64,000 nucleotides of DNA from positions 1,023,299-1,087,298 of the forward strand of contig NZ_LWKZ01000024.1 in NCBI RefSeq assembly GCF_001905005.1. Reading direction: 5' to 3'. Below are positions 7,260 to 16,536 of the stretch, piece by piece. Position 1 is the stretch's first letter, and the number at the start of each line of letters is the position of its first letter. A program made the position numbers and the translations under genes. Under the pieces are notes generated by a model. That model saw nothing but the letters and a program-made list of their open reading frames with translations. It was not told where the DNA came from and did not search any database. The DNA is from Streptomyces sp. CB02923 (GTDB lineage: Bacteria > Actinomycetota > Actinomycetes > Streptomycetales > Streptomycetaceae).

Positions 7260-9944
7260 TCATTCGCTCGCGTTCGCCGGCAGTTCCGGCCCGGTGGTGT
7301 CGCTGCCGCCGCGCAGCCGGACCGTGCGCACCGACCCCGTGCGCAGCGGCAGCAGCCGGAAGACGCCCGCGTACCGGCCGGCCGGGGTCCAGACCATGTC
7401 GTCGGCGCCCGGACCGTGCCCGTCGGCGGACAGCGGGTCCTCGCCGTGCCGTGCCACTTCGGGGGCGAAGCGCACCCCGCGGCCCGCGTGCCGGTCGCGG
7501 GAGAGCAGCCGGCGGTGTTCGGCCGCGCAGAGCGGCACCGTGCCGGTGCCGTCGCCGTGCGCCTGGAAGAGCCGGGTGACCCGGTCGGGGGCCAGGCCGA
7601 GCAGGACGGCCGGGTCCGGCCGGGACGCGGGGTCCCGGGCGAACGCCGGGGCGGCGGCGACGCCGTCGCGGGCCAGCCGGGCGGTCTCGTCGTCGATCAG
7701 TTCCCGCACTTTGTGGTCGACGGGCAGGGTGGTGGCCGCGCCGGGGTCGCGCTCGATGGCGCCCCAGTACGGGTCGAGGAGTCCGGCGATGCCGTCGGCG
7801 AGGTCGCCGACGAGCGTGGCGACCAGTTCGGGCCCGCCGTCGCCCGCTTCGCGCTCCAGCCAGGGCACGGACACGTCGTCGGGCGGCGTGGCCGGGGCGG
7901 GGGTGCCGTTCTCCGGCTGCCGGGGCGGCGGCACCGTGTCGGCCAGCGGGTCCTGCCAGGCGGTGGCGTGGCCGGCGGCCGGTCCGCCGCCGGGCTCCGG
8001 TTCCCCGTCCCAGTCGTCCCAGTCGTCCCAGCCCTGGGCCGTGGCGTCGTCGTAGCGCGGTTCGGCGGTGTCGAAGAAGTCGTACGGGGCGCGCGCCGCG
8101 GACCGCCGGTCGGACGGCGGGCCGAACCAGTCGTCGTCCAGCAGGTCGTCGTACGGCGGGCCTTCGTCGCGCGCACCGGACGCCGTGCCGCCGTTGCGCG
8201 CCGCCGTGCCGGGTGCCGGGTCGCGGCCCTCCGCAGCGGCTGCCGCCCGGCGGATCATCCCGGCCACCGCCCGCGCGCCGTCGGCGCAGTACAGGCGGGC
8301 GTCCGCCAGCAGCCAGTCGTGGACGACGGCGTCGGCCAGCAGCCCGTCGAGGGAGTGCAGCACGTCGTGCCCTTCGTGGCCGCCGCCCGCCACCCACCAG
8401 CTGTCCAGCGCCTCGGTCCAGCGGCGTACCGCCAGCAGCGGCAGCACGATCAGCGCCACCAGCAGGGTGCTCAGCCCCAGCCACCCGGGCACCGCGAGCA
8501 CCTGCCCCAGCGCGATGCCGGCGCCCGCGCCGAGCAGTCCGGCGCACAGCTGCGCCAGAGCGCCCGACTGTCCGCCGCCGTCGAGGTGTCCGTCTCCGCC
8601 GCGCCCGGGGCGGCGGGCCAGGGCGAGCGTGGTCAGCCCGGCGGCGGCCAGCGCCGCCAGCGGGCCGAGCACCCAGCCGGGTCCCGGCCACAGTCCGGCC
8701 GCCGCGGCGACGGCGCAGCCTCCGGCGAGTTCCGGAAGGGCCGCGCCGCGCACCTCGAACGGCCGGGGCCCGGCGAGCTGCCGCGGCAGTCCGGGCGGGC
8801 ACAGTTCGTCGAGGTGGCCGAGGCGGGCCGCGCTGCCGGTGGGCGTGGCCAGGTCGGAGAGCGCGCTGAGGCGGGCCGCCGTCGAACGCAGCGGCAGCCG
8901 GCGCGCCAGCAGGTGCTGGGCGAAGCCGCGCAGGCCGGGGCCGATCCGGTCGCGGGCGGCCTCCGGCACCGGCGGCAGGTCGATGCCGTGCTCGTACAGC
9001 CGTCGGCGCTGTTCCGGGGGCAGGCCGACGCCGTCGCCGTCGCGGAGGATCTCGGCGACGGTCTCGCGGTACGCGGCCAGTTCCGCGGCGGCCGCGTCCA
9101 GGCTCTCGGCGAGGTCCGCCGCACCGGCCGCGCCGCGCAGCAGGCCGCCCGCGCCGCGCTGCCGCTCGTACGCGTCCTCGGCCTCCGCCAGCGCCGTCCC
9201 GGCGGCCCGGAAGCGCTCGTCGGCCTCGCCGCCCGCCCGCCGCCACTCCTCGCGGGCCACGCTCCTGGGTGTCCCGGCGCCGACCAGCGGCGCCAGGGCG
9301 GCGGGCACTCCGCCCGCCTCCGGGTCGGCGACCGAGATCCGGCCGCCGGGGTCGTCCTGGCCGACGAGGTCGGCCAGTGCCTGCCGCCAGACCCGGTCGC
9401 GCGCGGTGTGCGAGAGGTCGTGTTCCAGGACGCGCAGGGCGGGCACGGCCACGCCGTCGGGGATCTCCGACACCGCGTGCAGGACGGCGTCGAACACGTC
9501 GGGGTCGGCGAGGAATTCGAGGAGCGGGCGCAGTGCGCCCTCGTCCTCGTCCGGGGTGGGGCCGGTCACCATGCCGCAGTGCGGGTCGAGGATCCACAGC
9601 ACGCCGACGGCGGGCGGGCGCAGCGGTGAGGGCCGGTCCAGGGCCCAGGGTGTCGGTGCGGGCGGCACCGCGACGCCGTCGCCCGGTTCCGCGGGCGGGG
9701 CGCCGACCGCGACGCACAGCACGCGGACGGGCCCGTAGGCGAGGACCTGTTCGTAGGTCCGCTGGTGGCGGGCGAGTCCGGCGGCGGAGTCCACGAGCAG
9801 GAAGCGCGCGGCCTCCGGGACGTGGGGTTCGCCGCCCATCGCGGTCCGGACGGCGCGGTGCAGCCCGCCCGCGCCGTCCATGCCCGCGCCGTCGCCGCGC
9901 AGGTCGAGGGTGACGACCGGAGAGGTGGTGGTGCGGGCGCTCAC
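7260..9944 (-). CDS. Large membrane protein of unknown function in the GTPase/tubulin operon
   Basis: About 894 residues from GTG 9944, overlapping the tubulin-like stop by GTGA. I do not recognise a family. Visible features are a N-terminal region of about 300 residues with Asp/Glu-rich helices, a likely coiled-coil or helical stretch, and a hydrophobic block near residues 415-530. That block holds three or four probable membrane segments, including GLSTLLVALIVLPLLAV. An acidic disordered linker follows (DDLLDDDW and repeated WDDWD), then a C-terminal globular part. It is probably an integral membrane component that the tubulin-like GTPase, the pseudokinase and the GTPase dock onto; that role is inferred only from the operon. 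Confidence 0.6.
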   Translation of the reverse strand: MSARTTTSPVVTLDLRGDGAGMDGAGGLHRAVRTAMGGEPHVPEAARFLLVDSAAGLARHQRTYEQVLAYGPVRVLCVAVGAPPAEPGDGVAVPPAPTPWALDRPSPLRPPAVGVLWILDPHCGMVTGPTPDEDEGALRPLLEFLADPDVFDAVLHAVSEIPDGVAVPALRVLEHDLSHTARDRVWRQALADLVGQDDPGGRISVADPEAGGVPAALAPLVGAGTPRSVAREEWRRAGGEADERFRAAGTALAEAEDAYERQRGAGGLLRGAAGAADLAESLDAAAAELAAYRETVAEILRDGDGVGLPPEQRRRLYEHGIDLPPVPEAARDRIGPGLRGFAQHLLARRLPLRSTAARLSALSDLATPTGSAARLGHLDELCPPGLPRQLAGPRPFEVRGAALPELAGGCAVAAAAGLWPGPGWVLGPLAALAAAGLTTLALARRPGRGGDGHLDGGGQSGALAQLCAGLLGAGAGIALGQVLAVPGWLGLSTLLVALIVLPLLAVRRWTEALDSWWVAGGGHEGHDVLHSLDGLLADAVVHDWLLADARLYCADGARAVAGMIRRAAAAAEGRDPAPGTAARNGGTASGARDEGPPYDDLLDDDWFGPPSDRRSAARAPYDFFDTAEPRYDDATAQGWDDWDDWDGEPEPGGGPAAGHATAWQDPLADTVPPPRQPENGTPAPATPPDDVSVPWLEREAGDGGPELVATLVGDLADGIAGLLDPYWGAIERDPGAATTLPVDHKVRELIDDETARLARDGVAAAPAFARDPASRPDPAVLLGLAPDRVTRLFQAHGDGTGTVPLCAAEHRRLLSRDRHAGRGVRFAPEVARHGEDPLSADGHGPGADDMVWTPAGRYAGVFRLLPLRTGSVRTVRLRGGSDTTGPELPANASE

Positions 9945-12900
9945 AGCAGGTCCTCCTCCCTCGGCTCCTCGTCCCACGGGTCGGCCCACAGGTCGTGCCC
10001 GGCCGCGTCCGCCGGGCGGTCCGTGCCGCCGCGCTTCGCCTGCGTCTCGTGCCGGTCCGTGTTCCGGCGGGGCGGCGGGTCGTGCGGGTCGGGTGCGCGC
10101 GGTTCCGGCTGGTACGGGTCGGGGCCGGGCCCGTGCGGCTGCGGCCGGTGCGGGTCCGGTTCGTACGGCTGGGTGTGCCGGGTGCGCTCCTCCCCGTCCG
10201 CCTCGTGCCCGTTGGCCTTGTGCAGCCGGGACGGGGAGGTGCCGCTCTCCCGCAGCTGAGCCTGCGCCAGGGCCAGGGCGCGCAGCGTGGGCCGGTTGGC
10301 CCGCAGGCTCCGGGGGAAGCGCAGGTCCAGCGCGCCGTCCAGGGTCGTGGTCCAGAAGTGGTGCAGCGGCTCGATCCAGTCCTGGTCGTCCTGGTCCAGG
10401 TCGTGGGCGCGCTGCCGCAGTCGTGCGGCCTGCGCCGGGGCCACCTGGCGCAGGAAGGTCCAGAACAGCCGGTCCGGTTCCCTCGGTGTGGTGCTCAGCC
10501 CTTCCGGCAGGGCCTCCATCAGCACCGAGCAGAAGTCCTTGACCGCCGAACCGGCGTCCAGCAGCGCCCAGCGCTCGTACGCCCGCAGCAGGTCGGACCA
10601 GCTGGAGATGTCCCCGTCGTACGGCTGGAGGGCGAGGGTCATGGTGGCCGAGTCGCCGCCGCGCAGCCGGAAGCAGACGCTCTCCGGGGAGAGCGGGTCG
10701 CCGGTGACCTCGACGCGCCCGTTCCACATCGCGCTCAGCATGCGTTGCAGCACCCGCTGCCGGTCGCTCTCGGTGCTGGCCAGCCAGGAGTCGCGGTAGC
10801 CGGTGCGCTGGCGCCACTGGAGGTGGTCCTCGCGGCCCTCCCGGTTCCTGGCCCGGCCCCACAGGCGCAGGACCTGCCGTACCTCGGAGATGTCGGTCAG
10901 GCTCATCTCGCTGCGGAACAGCACGACGGTGATCGACTCGGTGACCACGGCGCGGAATTCGGGCGGCATCCGGTTCTCGTCGCGCGGCAGCAGCAGCGAC
11001 TGCTCCAGGAAGCGGTCCACGCTGCCCTTGGCCTTGGTCAGCGGGCGGACGATGAGCGTCTTGAGCTTGCCGGTGCCGTCCGGGGTGAAGCCGGCCGGCA
11101 GCAGCCCGGCGAGCTGGGAGCGGAACTGTTCGAGCCACTTCTCGTCGACGGCGTCGGCGGCCTCCTCGTCCCCGGACGCCGCCGCGAGGAGGTCGCCGAG
11201 GGACGGCAGCAGCGGCCGCTCGTGGTGGACACCGGCCTCCCCGAACAGCTTCTTGATGCGGCCTTCGAGGACCTGCTTGACCTCCTTGACGGCGGCGCGC
11301 GGCGAGCGCTGGACGGCTTCCAGGGCGCGTTCCCAGTGCTGCGGTTCGACGATGCGGGCGAGCAGCGCGGCCTCGTCCTGACTGTCCGGGATGCCCTCGC
11401 GCTGGAGGAGCCGGGTCAGTACGTCGTCGTAGAAGGCGTCGAGGGAGTTCTGCGGCGGGAGCAGGTACGACACGCCCGTGCGGTCCTCGCGGTACAGCTC
11501 GCGGCGCCGCTCGCGGAACAGGCCGTTCTCCTCCGTCTCGTGGTCGCGGAAGGCCCGTACCAGCGCGGCGAGTTCCTTCATGGTCCGGTCGGCGACCGGC
11601 CGCCAGCGGGTCTCCTGCGCCTTCCACCGCTCGTGCCACGTCCGGCTGGTCGCCCAGCGGTACCAGGCGTCCTGCTCCTGCAGAGCGGTCTCCACCTCGG
11701 GGTCGCCCCAGCGCGCGGGCACCACGCCGCCCATCCGGCGGCCGATGCGCGGCACCTGCGGCGGGCTGACCTCCACCCCGTCGGGGCGCCGCGGGCGGTT
11801 GCGCCGGTTGTCGAGCATCCCGGAGAAGCCCGCCTGGGCCACCTGGTCCCGGTCGCCGGGGTTGCCGGTGAACACCCGCTCCAGGCGGAACGGGTCGTGC
11901 TGCTTGAGGAGGGTGAGCAGGCCGCGGCGCGGGTTGAAGTGCTCCGCGAGGTCCACCGCGCGGCGGGCGAGCTCCTTGTCGAGCGTGTCGAGCTGGTCCT
12001 GCATGTCGTCGCGCCGGTCGCTCAGCTCCTGGCCGATGGCCCTGACGCCCTTGGGCACCGGGTTGGGAACCTGCACCTCCCGCGCCTCCCGGACCCACAC
12101 GTCCTCGATGTTGGACTCCTTGAACGCCTCGACGACGAGGGCGCGGTGGTCCTCGCCGCCCTGCCGCGCCCGGTCCAGCAGACCGCGTACGGCGCAGGCC
12201 AGCATCCGGGCGGCGACGATCTCGGCGAGTTCGTCGACGGGGACGGTCATGGAGGCCGCGAGGCTGGTGGACATGCCCTGCAGGCCGATGCCGGTGGCGG
12301 CGGCCGCCGACCGGCTGGCGCCGCGGTTGACGAAGCTGGCGGCGAAGGACTGGTAGGCGTCGTCGGCGCGCCCGCGGGTGTTCTCCTCGCCGAGATCGGT
12401 GCCGATCAGCGAGGTCACCATGGCGGTGATGGAGCGGCGCAGGTCGTCGGGGCGCATGCCGGCGGTACGGCTGAAGAGGAACGCCGTCTGGACGGTGGAG
12501 GTGCGCAGGCTGACCGGCACCATGTCGGGGTACTTCACGCTCAGCGAGCCGCGCTGCTCCACGTCGCCGAGGTCGGCGGTGGCGGCCGCCGCGTTCTGGT
12601 CGTCGACCAGGTGGGAGAGGTCCACCAGGGCGCGGGCGGCGTTCAGTTCGGCCTCCCGGCCGCCGCCGGACTCCGGCGGGAAGGCGGACGGCATCACGAC
12701 CAGCGGGTAGATCTTCGCGCCGCCCAGGTTCACCGAGTTGAAGGCGTGCCCGAGCAGGTGCAGGAAGTCGTAGAAGATGCCGGCGCCGGTGCCGCCCGCG
12801 ACGGAGAACGCCACGAACACGTCGTAGCCGCGGATCTGTCCGCCGCCCAGCTCCTGGAGGTCGCCCGCCGACTTGCTGAGCGCGTCGATCGCCGCGCGCA

Positions 12901-13381
12901 GCGGGCCGAGCACCTGGTCGGGCCCGTTGCGCATGGTGGCGAACAGCGCGGCCCTGCCGACGGTGGGCAGTTGTCCGGCGCCGGTGTGCAGCGGGGAGAC
13001 CCGGGGCTCGTCGACCCGCGGCGGCAGCCAGCCGGCGGTCTCCTCGTGCTGGGCGATGCGCAGCATCCGGGTCATCTCGGGCGAGTTGTCGTAGGTGGGC
13101 AGCAGGTTGTGCACGGCGCGTGAGGTACGGGCGAAGGCCGCCGCCTCCGGGCCGCGGGCGCTCAGGTGCGGCAGCCGGTCCAGTTCGGCCTCGCTGAAGT
13201 CCGCGTACACGAACTGCAGGCAGTCGGGCAGCTGGAAGGGAACCCGTTGCTTGCCGCGGCCGACCAGGTCGGTACCGTCCGGGCCGCACAGTTCGCGGCG
13301 CAGGTTCCGCTCCAGTTCGGCGCCGATGCGGGCGCCGGTGCCGCCCAGCCCCACGAACAGCATGGGCTGGTAGATCTTCAT
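9941..13381 (-). CDS. Tubulin-like GTPase (Tubulin_2 type)
   Basis: 1146 residues from ATG 13381, behind a GAGGGGAGCG ribosome-binding site. The N-terminus KIYQPMLFVGLGGTGARIG is a Rossmann-like glycine loop. Near residue 210, FSVAGGTGAGIFYDFLH matches the tubulin/FtsZ signature GGTGxG. The protein is far longer than FtsZ and has a large helical C-terminal part ending in a Pro/His/Arg-rich tail. Such long tubulin-like proteins are known in actinobacteria beside vWA and GTPase genes. Whether it polymerises cannot be told from sequence. It is the first gene after a strong palindrome and heads the second half of the operon. Confidence 0.85.
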   Translation of the reverse strand: MKIYQPMLFVGLGGTGARIGAELERNLRRELCGPDGTDLVGRGKQRVPFQLPDCLQFVYADFSEAELDRLPHLSARGPEAAAFARTSRAVHNLLPTYDNSPEMTRMLRIAQHEETAGWLPPRVDEPRVSPLHTGAGQLPTVGRAALFATMRNGPDQVLGPLRAAIDALSKSAGDLQELGGGQIRGYDVFVAFSVAGGTGAGIFYDFLHLLGHAFNSVNLGGAKIYPLVVMPSAFPPESGGGREAELNAARALVDLSHLVDDQNAAAATADLGDVEQRGSLSVKYPDMVPVSLRTSTVQTAFLFSRTAGMRPDDLRRSITAMVTSLIGTDLGEENTRGRADDAYQSFAASFVNRGASRSAAAATGIGLQGMSTSLAASMTVPVDELAEIVAARMLACAVRGLLDRARQGGEDHRALVVEAFKESNIEDVWVREAREVQVPNPVPKGVRAIGQELSDRRDDMQDQLDTLDKELARRAVDLAEHFNPRRGLLTLLKQHDPFRLERVFTGNPGDRDQVAQAGFSGMLDNRRNRPRRPDGVEVSPPQVPRIGRRMGGVVPARWGDPEVETALQEQDAWYRWATSRTWHERWKAQETRWRPVADRTMKELAALVRAFRDHETEENGLFRERRRELYREDRTGVSYLLPPQNSLDAFYDDVLTRLLQREGIPDSQDEAALLARIVEPQHWERALEAVQRSPRAAVKEVKQVLEGRIKKLFGEAGVHHERPLLPSLGDLLAAASGDEEAADAVDEKWLEQFRSQLAGLLPAGFTPDGTGKLKTLIVRPLTKAKGSVDRFLEQSLLLPRDENRMPPEFRAVVTESITVVLFRSEMSLTDISEVRQVLRLWGRARNREGREDHLQWRQRTGYRDSWLASTESDRQRVLQRMLSAMWNGRVEVTGDPLSPESVCFRLRGGDSATMTLALQPYDGDISSWSDLLRAYERWALLDAGSAVKDFCSVLMEALPEGLSTTPREPDRLFWTFLRQVAPAQAARLRQRAHDLDQDDQDWIEPLHHFWTTTLDGALDLRFPRSLRANRPTLRALALAQAQLRESGTSPSRLHKANGHEADGEERTRHTQPYEPDPHRPQPHGPGPDPYQPEPRAPDPHDPPPRRNTDRHETQAKRGGTDRPADAAGHDLWADPWDEEPREEDLL

Positions 13382-13440
13382 GTCTTCGCTCCCCTCGTCC
13401 GCCCGTCGGGGGCGGCCTGTGCTGCGAGATGTGGTGCTGC

Positions 13441-13474
13441 CGGTGGTCCGGGCGGCCGGCCGCCCGGACCACCG
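13441..13474. terminator. Perfect 34-bp palindrome between vWA and tubulin-like genes
   Basis: The sequence reads CGGTGGTCCGGGCGGCC followed directly by its reverse complement, 17-bp arms with no designed loop. It lies in the 111-base gap between the vWA stop (13493) and the tubulin-like start (13381), the only sizeable gap in the eleven-gene run apart from the 66-base gap after the Crp gene. It could be a terminator or attenuator lowering expression of the second half, an mRNA processing or stabilising hairpin, or a protein-binding site. Confidence 0.75.
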
Positions 13475-13492
13475 CGCCGAGGCGCGGGCGCC

Positions 13493-15943
13493 TCAGAACG
13501 CGGAGTCATAGCCGGACGATCCGCTCGCCCCGCCCGTTCCGCCGGTGCCCGCCGTCCCGGACGGTCTGCCGGTGCCGTTGGCCGGGGAGCCGGTCGCGCC
13601 CCGGCCGTTCACGCCGCCCCGTCCATTCACGCCGCCGGACGGGGCCATGCCGCCCCGGCCGCCGAACCGGCGGGACGTGGTGCGGGAGCCGGCCGCCGTG
13701 CCCGGCCGGCGCCCCGCGCCGGTACGCTCCCGGCCCGGCCGGCTGCCGCCGCGTACGACCAGTTCCAGGTCGTTGTCGAGCCCGACGGGCGCGCCGCGCG
13801 GCATGGTCTGCTCCTTGCCCTTGGGGTCACGCAGCCGCAGCCCGTCGCCCTTGCGCCGGAGCCGGTACGCCTGCGCCGCGCGCGGGTTCCGGCGTTGCAG
13901 ACCGGGTTGTGCCGAGGACGTGTCCACCGTGAAGAAGAACGTCTTCGTGCGGGCACCGCGCACCTCCAGCGTGCCCCGGGTCCGCCCGTCCCGGCGCAGT
14001 TCGAGGACCAGGCCCTGCAACGATCCCTGGACACCGCCGTACCAGACGCGGATGGCGATGACGGCGGCGACGGCGAGCAGCAGTCCGGCGCCGCCGACGA
14101 CCGCCCACCACCACCGGTCCCACCAGGTGGGGGCGGGGGTGACGGTGACGGTCAGGAAGGCCGAGCCGACCTCGCGGCCGCCGTCCGTGCGGTCGGTGAC
14201 GGTGATCCGGCCACCGGCGTCGCCCGGCGGCGCCCCGGCGCCGAAGGCCACGGTGAAGGACACCGGCTCCTGGGCGCCGGGCGCGACAGTGACGGTGGCC
14301 GGGCTGATGCGCAGCGCCGCCTCCGTGGACTGGTCGGCCAGGCCGAGGCGCAGGGTGTGCGGGCGGCTGTCGTTGTTGCGGGCGACCAGCTTGCCGCCGA
14401 CCGATCCGCCCGGGTGCACGCCGTGGCCCTCCAGCGTCACGCCGGCCGCCACGGCTGCGGGGCCCGACGACACCCGGGTGTCGTAGGGCCGCCGGTCCCC
14501 GGTGACGCCGGGCGCCGCGATGGCGCCGGCCAGCCGCAGGCCGCCGGTGGCCGTCTTCGGCACCGTCACCGAGGCCCCGTACAGGACGTCCCCGGCCCGT
14601 TCGTCGGGATCCTTGCCGTCGTCGCGCAGCGGAATGTCCACCGGCTCGAAGCCGTCACCGGACAGCTGGGCGGCGGCCTGCACGCCCGCGAGCTGCCCGG
14701 GGTCGGTGATCACCACACCGCGCCGGGTCTGCAGCCGCATCCGTACGACGACGTTCTCGCCGGGCCGCGGCGCGGACGGTTCCAGGGTGACCGACGAGCG
14801 CAGTACGCCCTGCCAGATGGCCCGTACGGTCGCGGGCTGGTCCCGGTGCCCCTCGGGCGCGGACAGTTTCACCTTCCACTGCCCCGGCAGCGGGTCCTTG
14901 ACCCGGAGCGCCTCGACGGGCCCGTCCTGGCCGCTGATCTCGAAGCGGGAACCGTCGAACTGCCCCTGCAGGGGCACCTCGCGGCCCTTGGGGTCGTAGT
15001 ACGTGGTCGTCACCCGCGGGTCGCGCTTGGTGACGGTGATCGAGCCGTCGGTCGCGATGGGCGGGATGCTCACCGTCAGTTCGCCGGGCGGTTTGCTGCT
15101 GGTGCCCTCTTCGACGCGGGCGCAGCGGGCGGCGGCGAACGCGCTCTGGAGTGCCTTGTCCACGTCCGCCGCGCCGTCGACGACCTCCGGCCGCGGCCGG
15201 GAACCGGGCAGGTCGGCGCAGCCGTTGCGGTAGCCGCCGTCGGCCATCTGCTGGAGGGCCTTCTTGTCGATGCCCTTGCCGAAGCCCAGCGGCCAGATCT
15301 GCACGTGTTCGCGGCGCGCCCGGTCGAGGACCTCGCGCAGCCGCTTCTCGCCCTCCTGCTGCCGGGCGGCCTTGTCGGCTCCGTAGGCGGGGCTGTCCTC
15401 GACGTTCAGCCTGCCGTCGGTGAGCAGGAAGACGACCTTGGGCGTGGTCTCCGTGCCGCTCTCGCGCAGCCGGGTCAGGGCCTGGGTGAGCGCGGCGGGG
15501 AAGTCCGTGCCGGGGCCGAGGCCGGTGTGCGCGCGGTCGGTGAGCCGGCGGGCGCAGTCGCTGATGCGCTGCCGTCCGGCGGCGTCGACGACGGTGGGCG
15601 GGCAGACTTCCCGTACGGGCTGCTGGCCCTCCTGCTCGGCGCTGCCGAAGCCGATGACGCTCGCGCGGGACCGGTCGGAGATCTCGCCCTGGCCGATCAG
15701 CGCGGCGGCTTCGGCCTCACGGGCCAGCGCCTCCTTGCCGATGCTCGCGGAGGCGTCCACGACGACGGAGAAGTCGACGGGGTCGGGGCCCGTGGACGGC
15801 GCGGTGGGCGTGGGTGCGGCCCACGCGGGCTGCGGGCCGAGGGGCACGGTCGCGCAGAGCGCGGTGAGAGCCGCGACGACGGCGCGGCGTGCTCCGCGCC
15901 GCGCCCGCGCGGCCGCCGGTCCGGTGCTGTGCATCGCGCTCAC
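13493..15943 (-). CDS. Secreted/anchored von Willebrand factor A protein
   Basis: About 816 residues from GTG 15943, chosen because it forms the same GTGA overlap with the upstream stop as its neighbours; an ATG at 15934 is an alternative. It has an Arg-rich signal peptide ending near AWA-A. The vWA domain has a complete MIDAS site: DASAS (residues 63-67), the Thr in GPGTDFP, and the Asp in LLTDG. Ig-like beta domains follow, then one membrane helix (WWAVVGGAGLLLAVAAVIAI, about residue 610-635). A cytoplasmic basic/Gly-rich tail of about 160 residues ends GSSGYDSAF. The topology suggests an extracellular metal-dependent binding module linked to the cytoplasmic machinery encoded around it. Confidence 0.85.
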   Translation of the reverse strand: MSAMHSTGPAAARARRGARRAVVAALTALCATVPLGPQPAWAAPTPTAPSTGPDPVDFSVVVDASASIGKEALAREAEAAALIGQGEISDRSRASVIGFGSAEQEGQQPVREVCPPTVVDAAGRQRISDCARRLTDRAHTGLGPGTDFPAALTQALTRLRESGTETTPKVVFLLTDGRLNVEDSPAYGADKAARQQEGEKRLREVLDRARREHVQIWPLGFGKGIDKKALQQMADGGYRNGCADLPGSRPRPEVVDGAADVDKALQSAFAAARCARVEEGTSSKPPGELTVSIPPIATDGSITVTKRDPRVTTTYYDPKGREVPLQGQFDGSRFEISGQDGPVEALRVKDPLPGQWKVKLSAPEGHRDQPATVRAIWQGVLRSSVTLEPSAPRPGENVVVRMRLQTRRGVVITDPGQLAGVQAAAQLSGDGFEPVDIPLRDDGKDPDERAGDVLYGASVTVPKTATGGLRLAGAIAAPGVTGDRRPYDTRVSSGPAAVAAGVTLEGHGVHPGGSVGGKLVARNNDSRPHTLRLGLADQSTEAALRISPATVTVAPGAQEPVSFTVAFGAGAPPGDAGGRITVTDRTDGGREVGSAFLTVTVTPAPTWWDRWWWAVVGGAGLLLAVAAVIAIRVWYGGVQGSLQGLVLELRRDGRTRGTLEVRGARTKTFFFTVDTSSAQPGLQRRNPRAAQAYRLRRKGDGLRLRDPKGKEQTMPRGAPVGLDNDLELVVRGGSRPGRERTGAGRRPGTAAGSRTTSRRFGGRGGMAPSGGVNGRGGVNGRGATGSPANGTGRPSGTAGTGGTGGASGSSGYDSAF

Positions 15944-16536
15944 CACAGTCCTCCGGCCAGGGCGCAGCAGCCGCCTGCCGCCAGGCAGCCGACGCCCCAG
16001 CGCAGCCAGCGGTACTTGGCCCCGAGGATGCGGCCGAGCGCGCAGGCCTGTTCGACGGCCCACTGCCCGGTGTCCCGGCCCGCGAGGGCGACCCGGGGCA
16101 GCAGCGCCTCGGCGGAGGCTCCGCCGGTCAGCTGCGGGAAGAAGGTCAGGTACCCGTCCACGGAGGTACGGGTGCGGGGCAGGACCGCCGCCACGAACAT
16201 CGCTATGCCCAGCGTCCACAGCACGGTGCCGGTGAGCAGCAGGACGGCGCGGGCGGCGGGCATGTCCGGGAGCCGTCCGTCGCGGCCGACGAGCAGGACC
16301 AGCGCCGCGGTGGCGCCGGTCATCATGACGGACGCCTTGGTGTCGGCCCGGCTGATCTCTTCCCGTACGACCTTCAGCAGGCGTTCGGCCACGAAGTCGG
16401 GGCCTGCGCCGGGGGCCGGTCCGGAGTGGGGGCCCGGCCCGGAGTTGGCGCAGGGGCAGGTTCCGGTGCCGCGGGCGGGTGCCGGTGTGGGCGCCCGTAC
16501 GGGTACGGGTACGGGTGGAGCGCTGGTGGCCATCAT
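15940..16536 (-). CDS. Pycsar-type effector membrane protein (PycTM/DUF5706-like)
   Basis: 198 residues from ATG 16536, overlapping the SPFH stop (ATGA). After a Pro/Ala-rich leader, ERLLKVVREEISRADTKAS (residues 51-69) carries the E-I-x-R-A-D-x-K-A motif at the start of PycTM/DUF5706 domains. Hydrophobic helices follow at about 70-84, 96-118 and 178-197. In Pycsar systems such proteins are membrane effectors triggered by cyclic pyrimidine nucleotides made by a partner class III cyclase. A cyclase gene lies two genes upstream here. Homologues also occur without a known defence role, so membrane-damaging activity is an inference. Confidence 0.75.
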   Translation of the reverse strand: MMATSAPPVPVPVRAPTPAPARGTGTCPCANSGPGPHSGPAPGAGPDFVAERLLKVVREEISRADTKASVMMTGATAALVLLVGRDGRLPDMPAARAVLLLTGTVLWTLGIAMFVAAVLPRTRTSVDGYLTFFPQLTGGASAEALLPRVALAGRDTGQWAVEQACALGRILGAKYRWLRWGVGCLAAGGCCALAGGLW

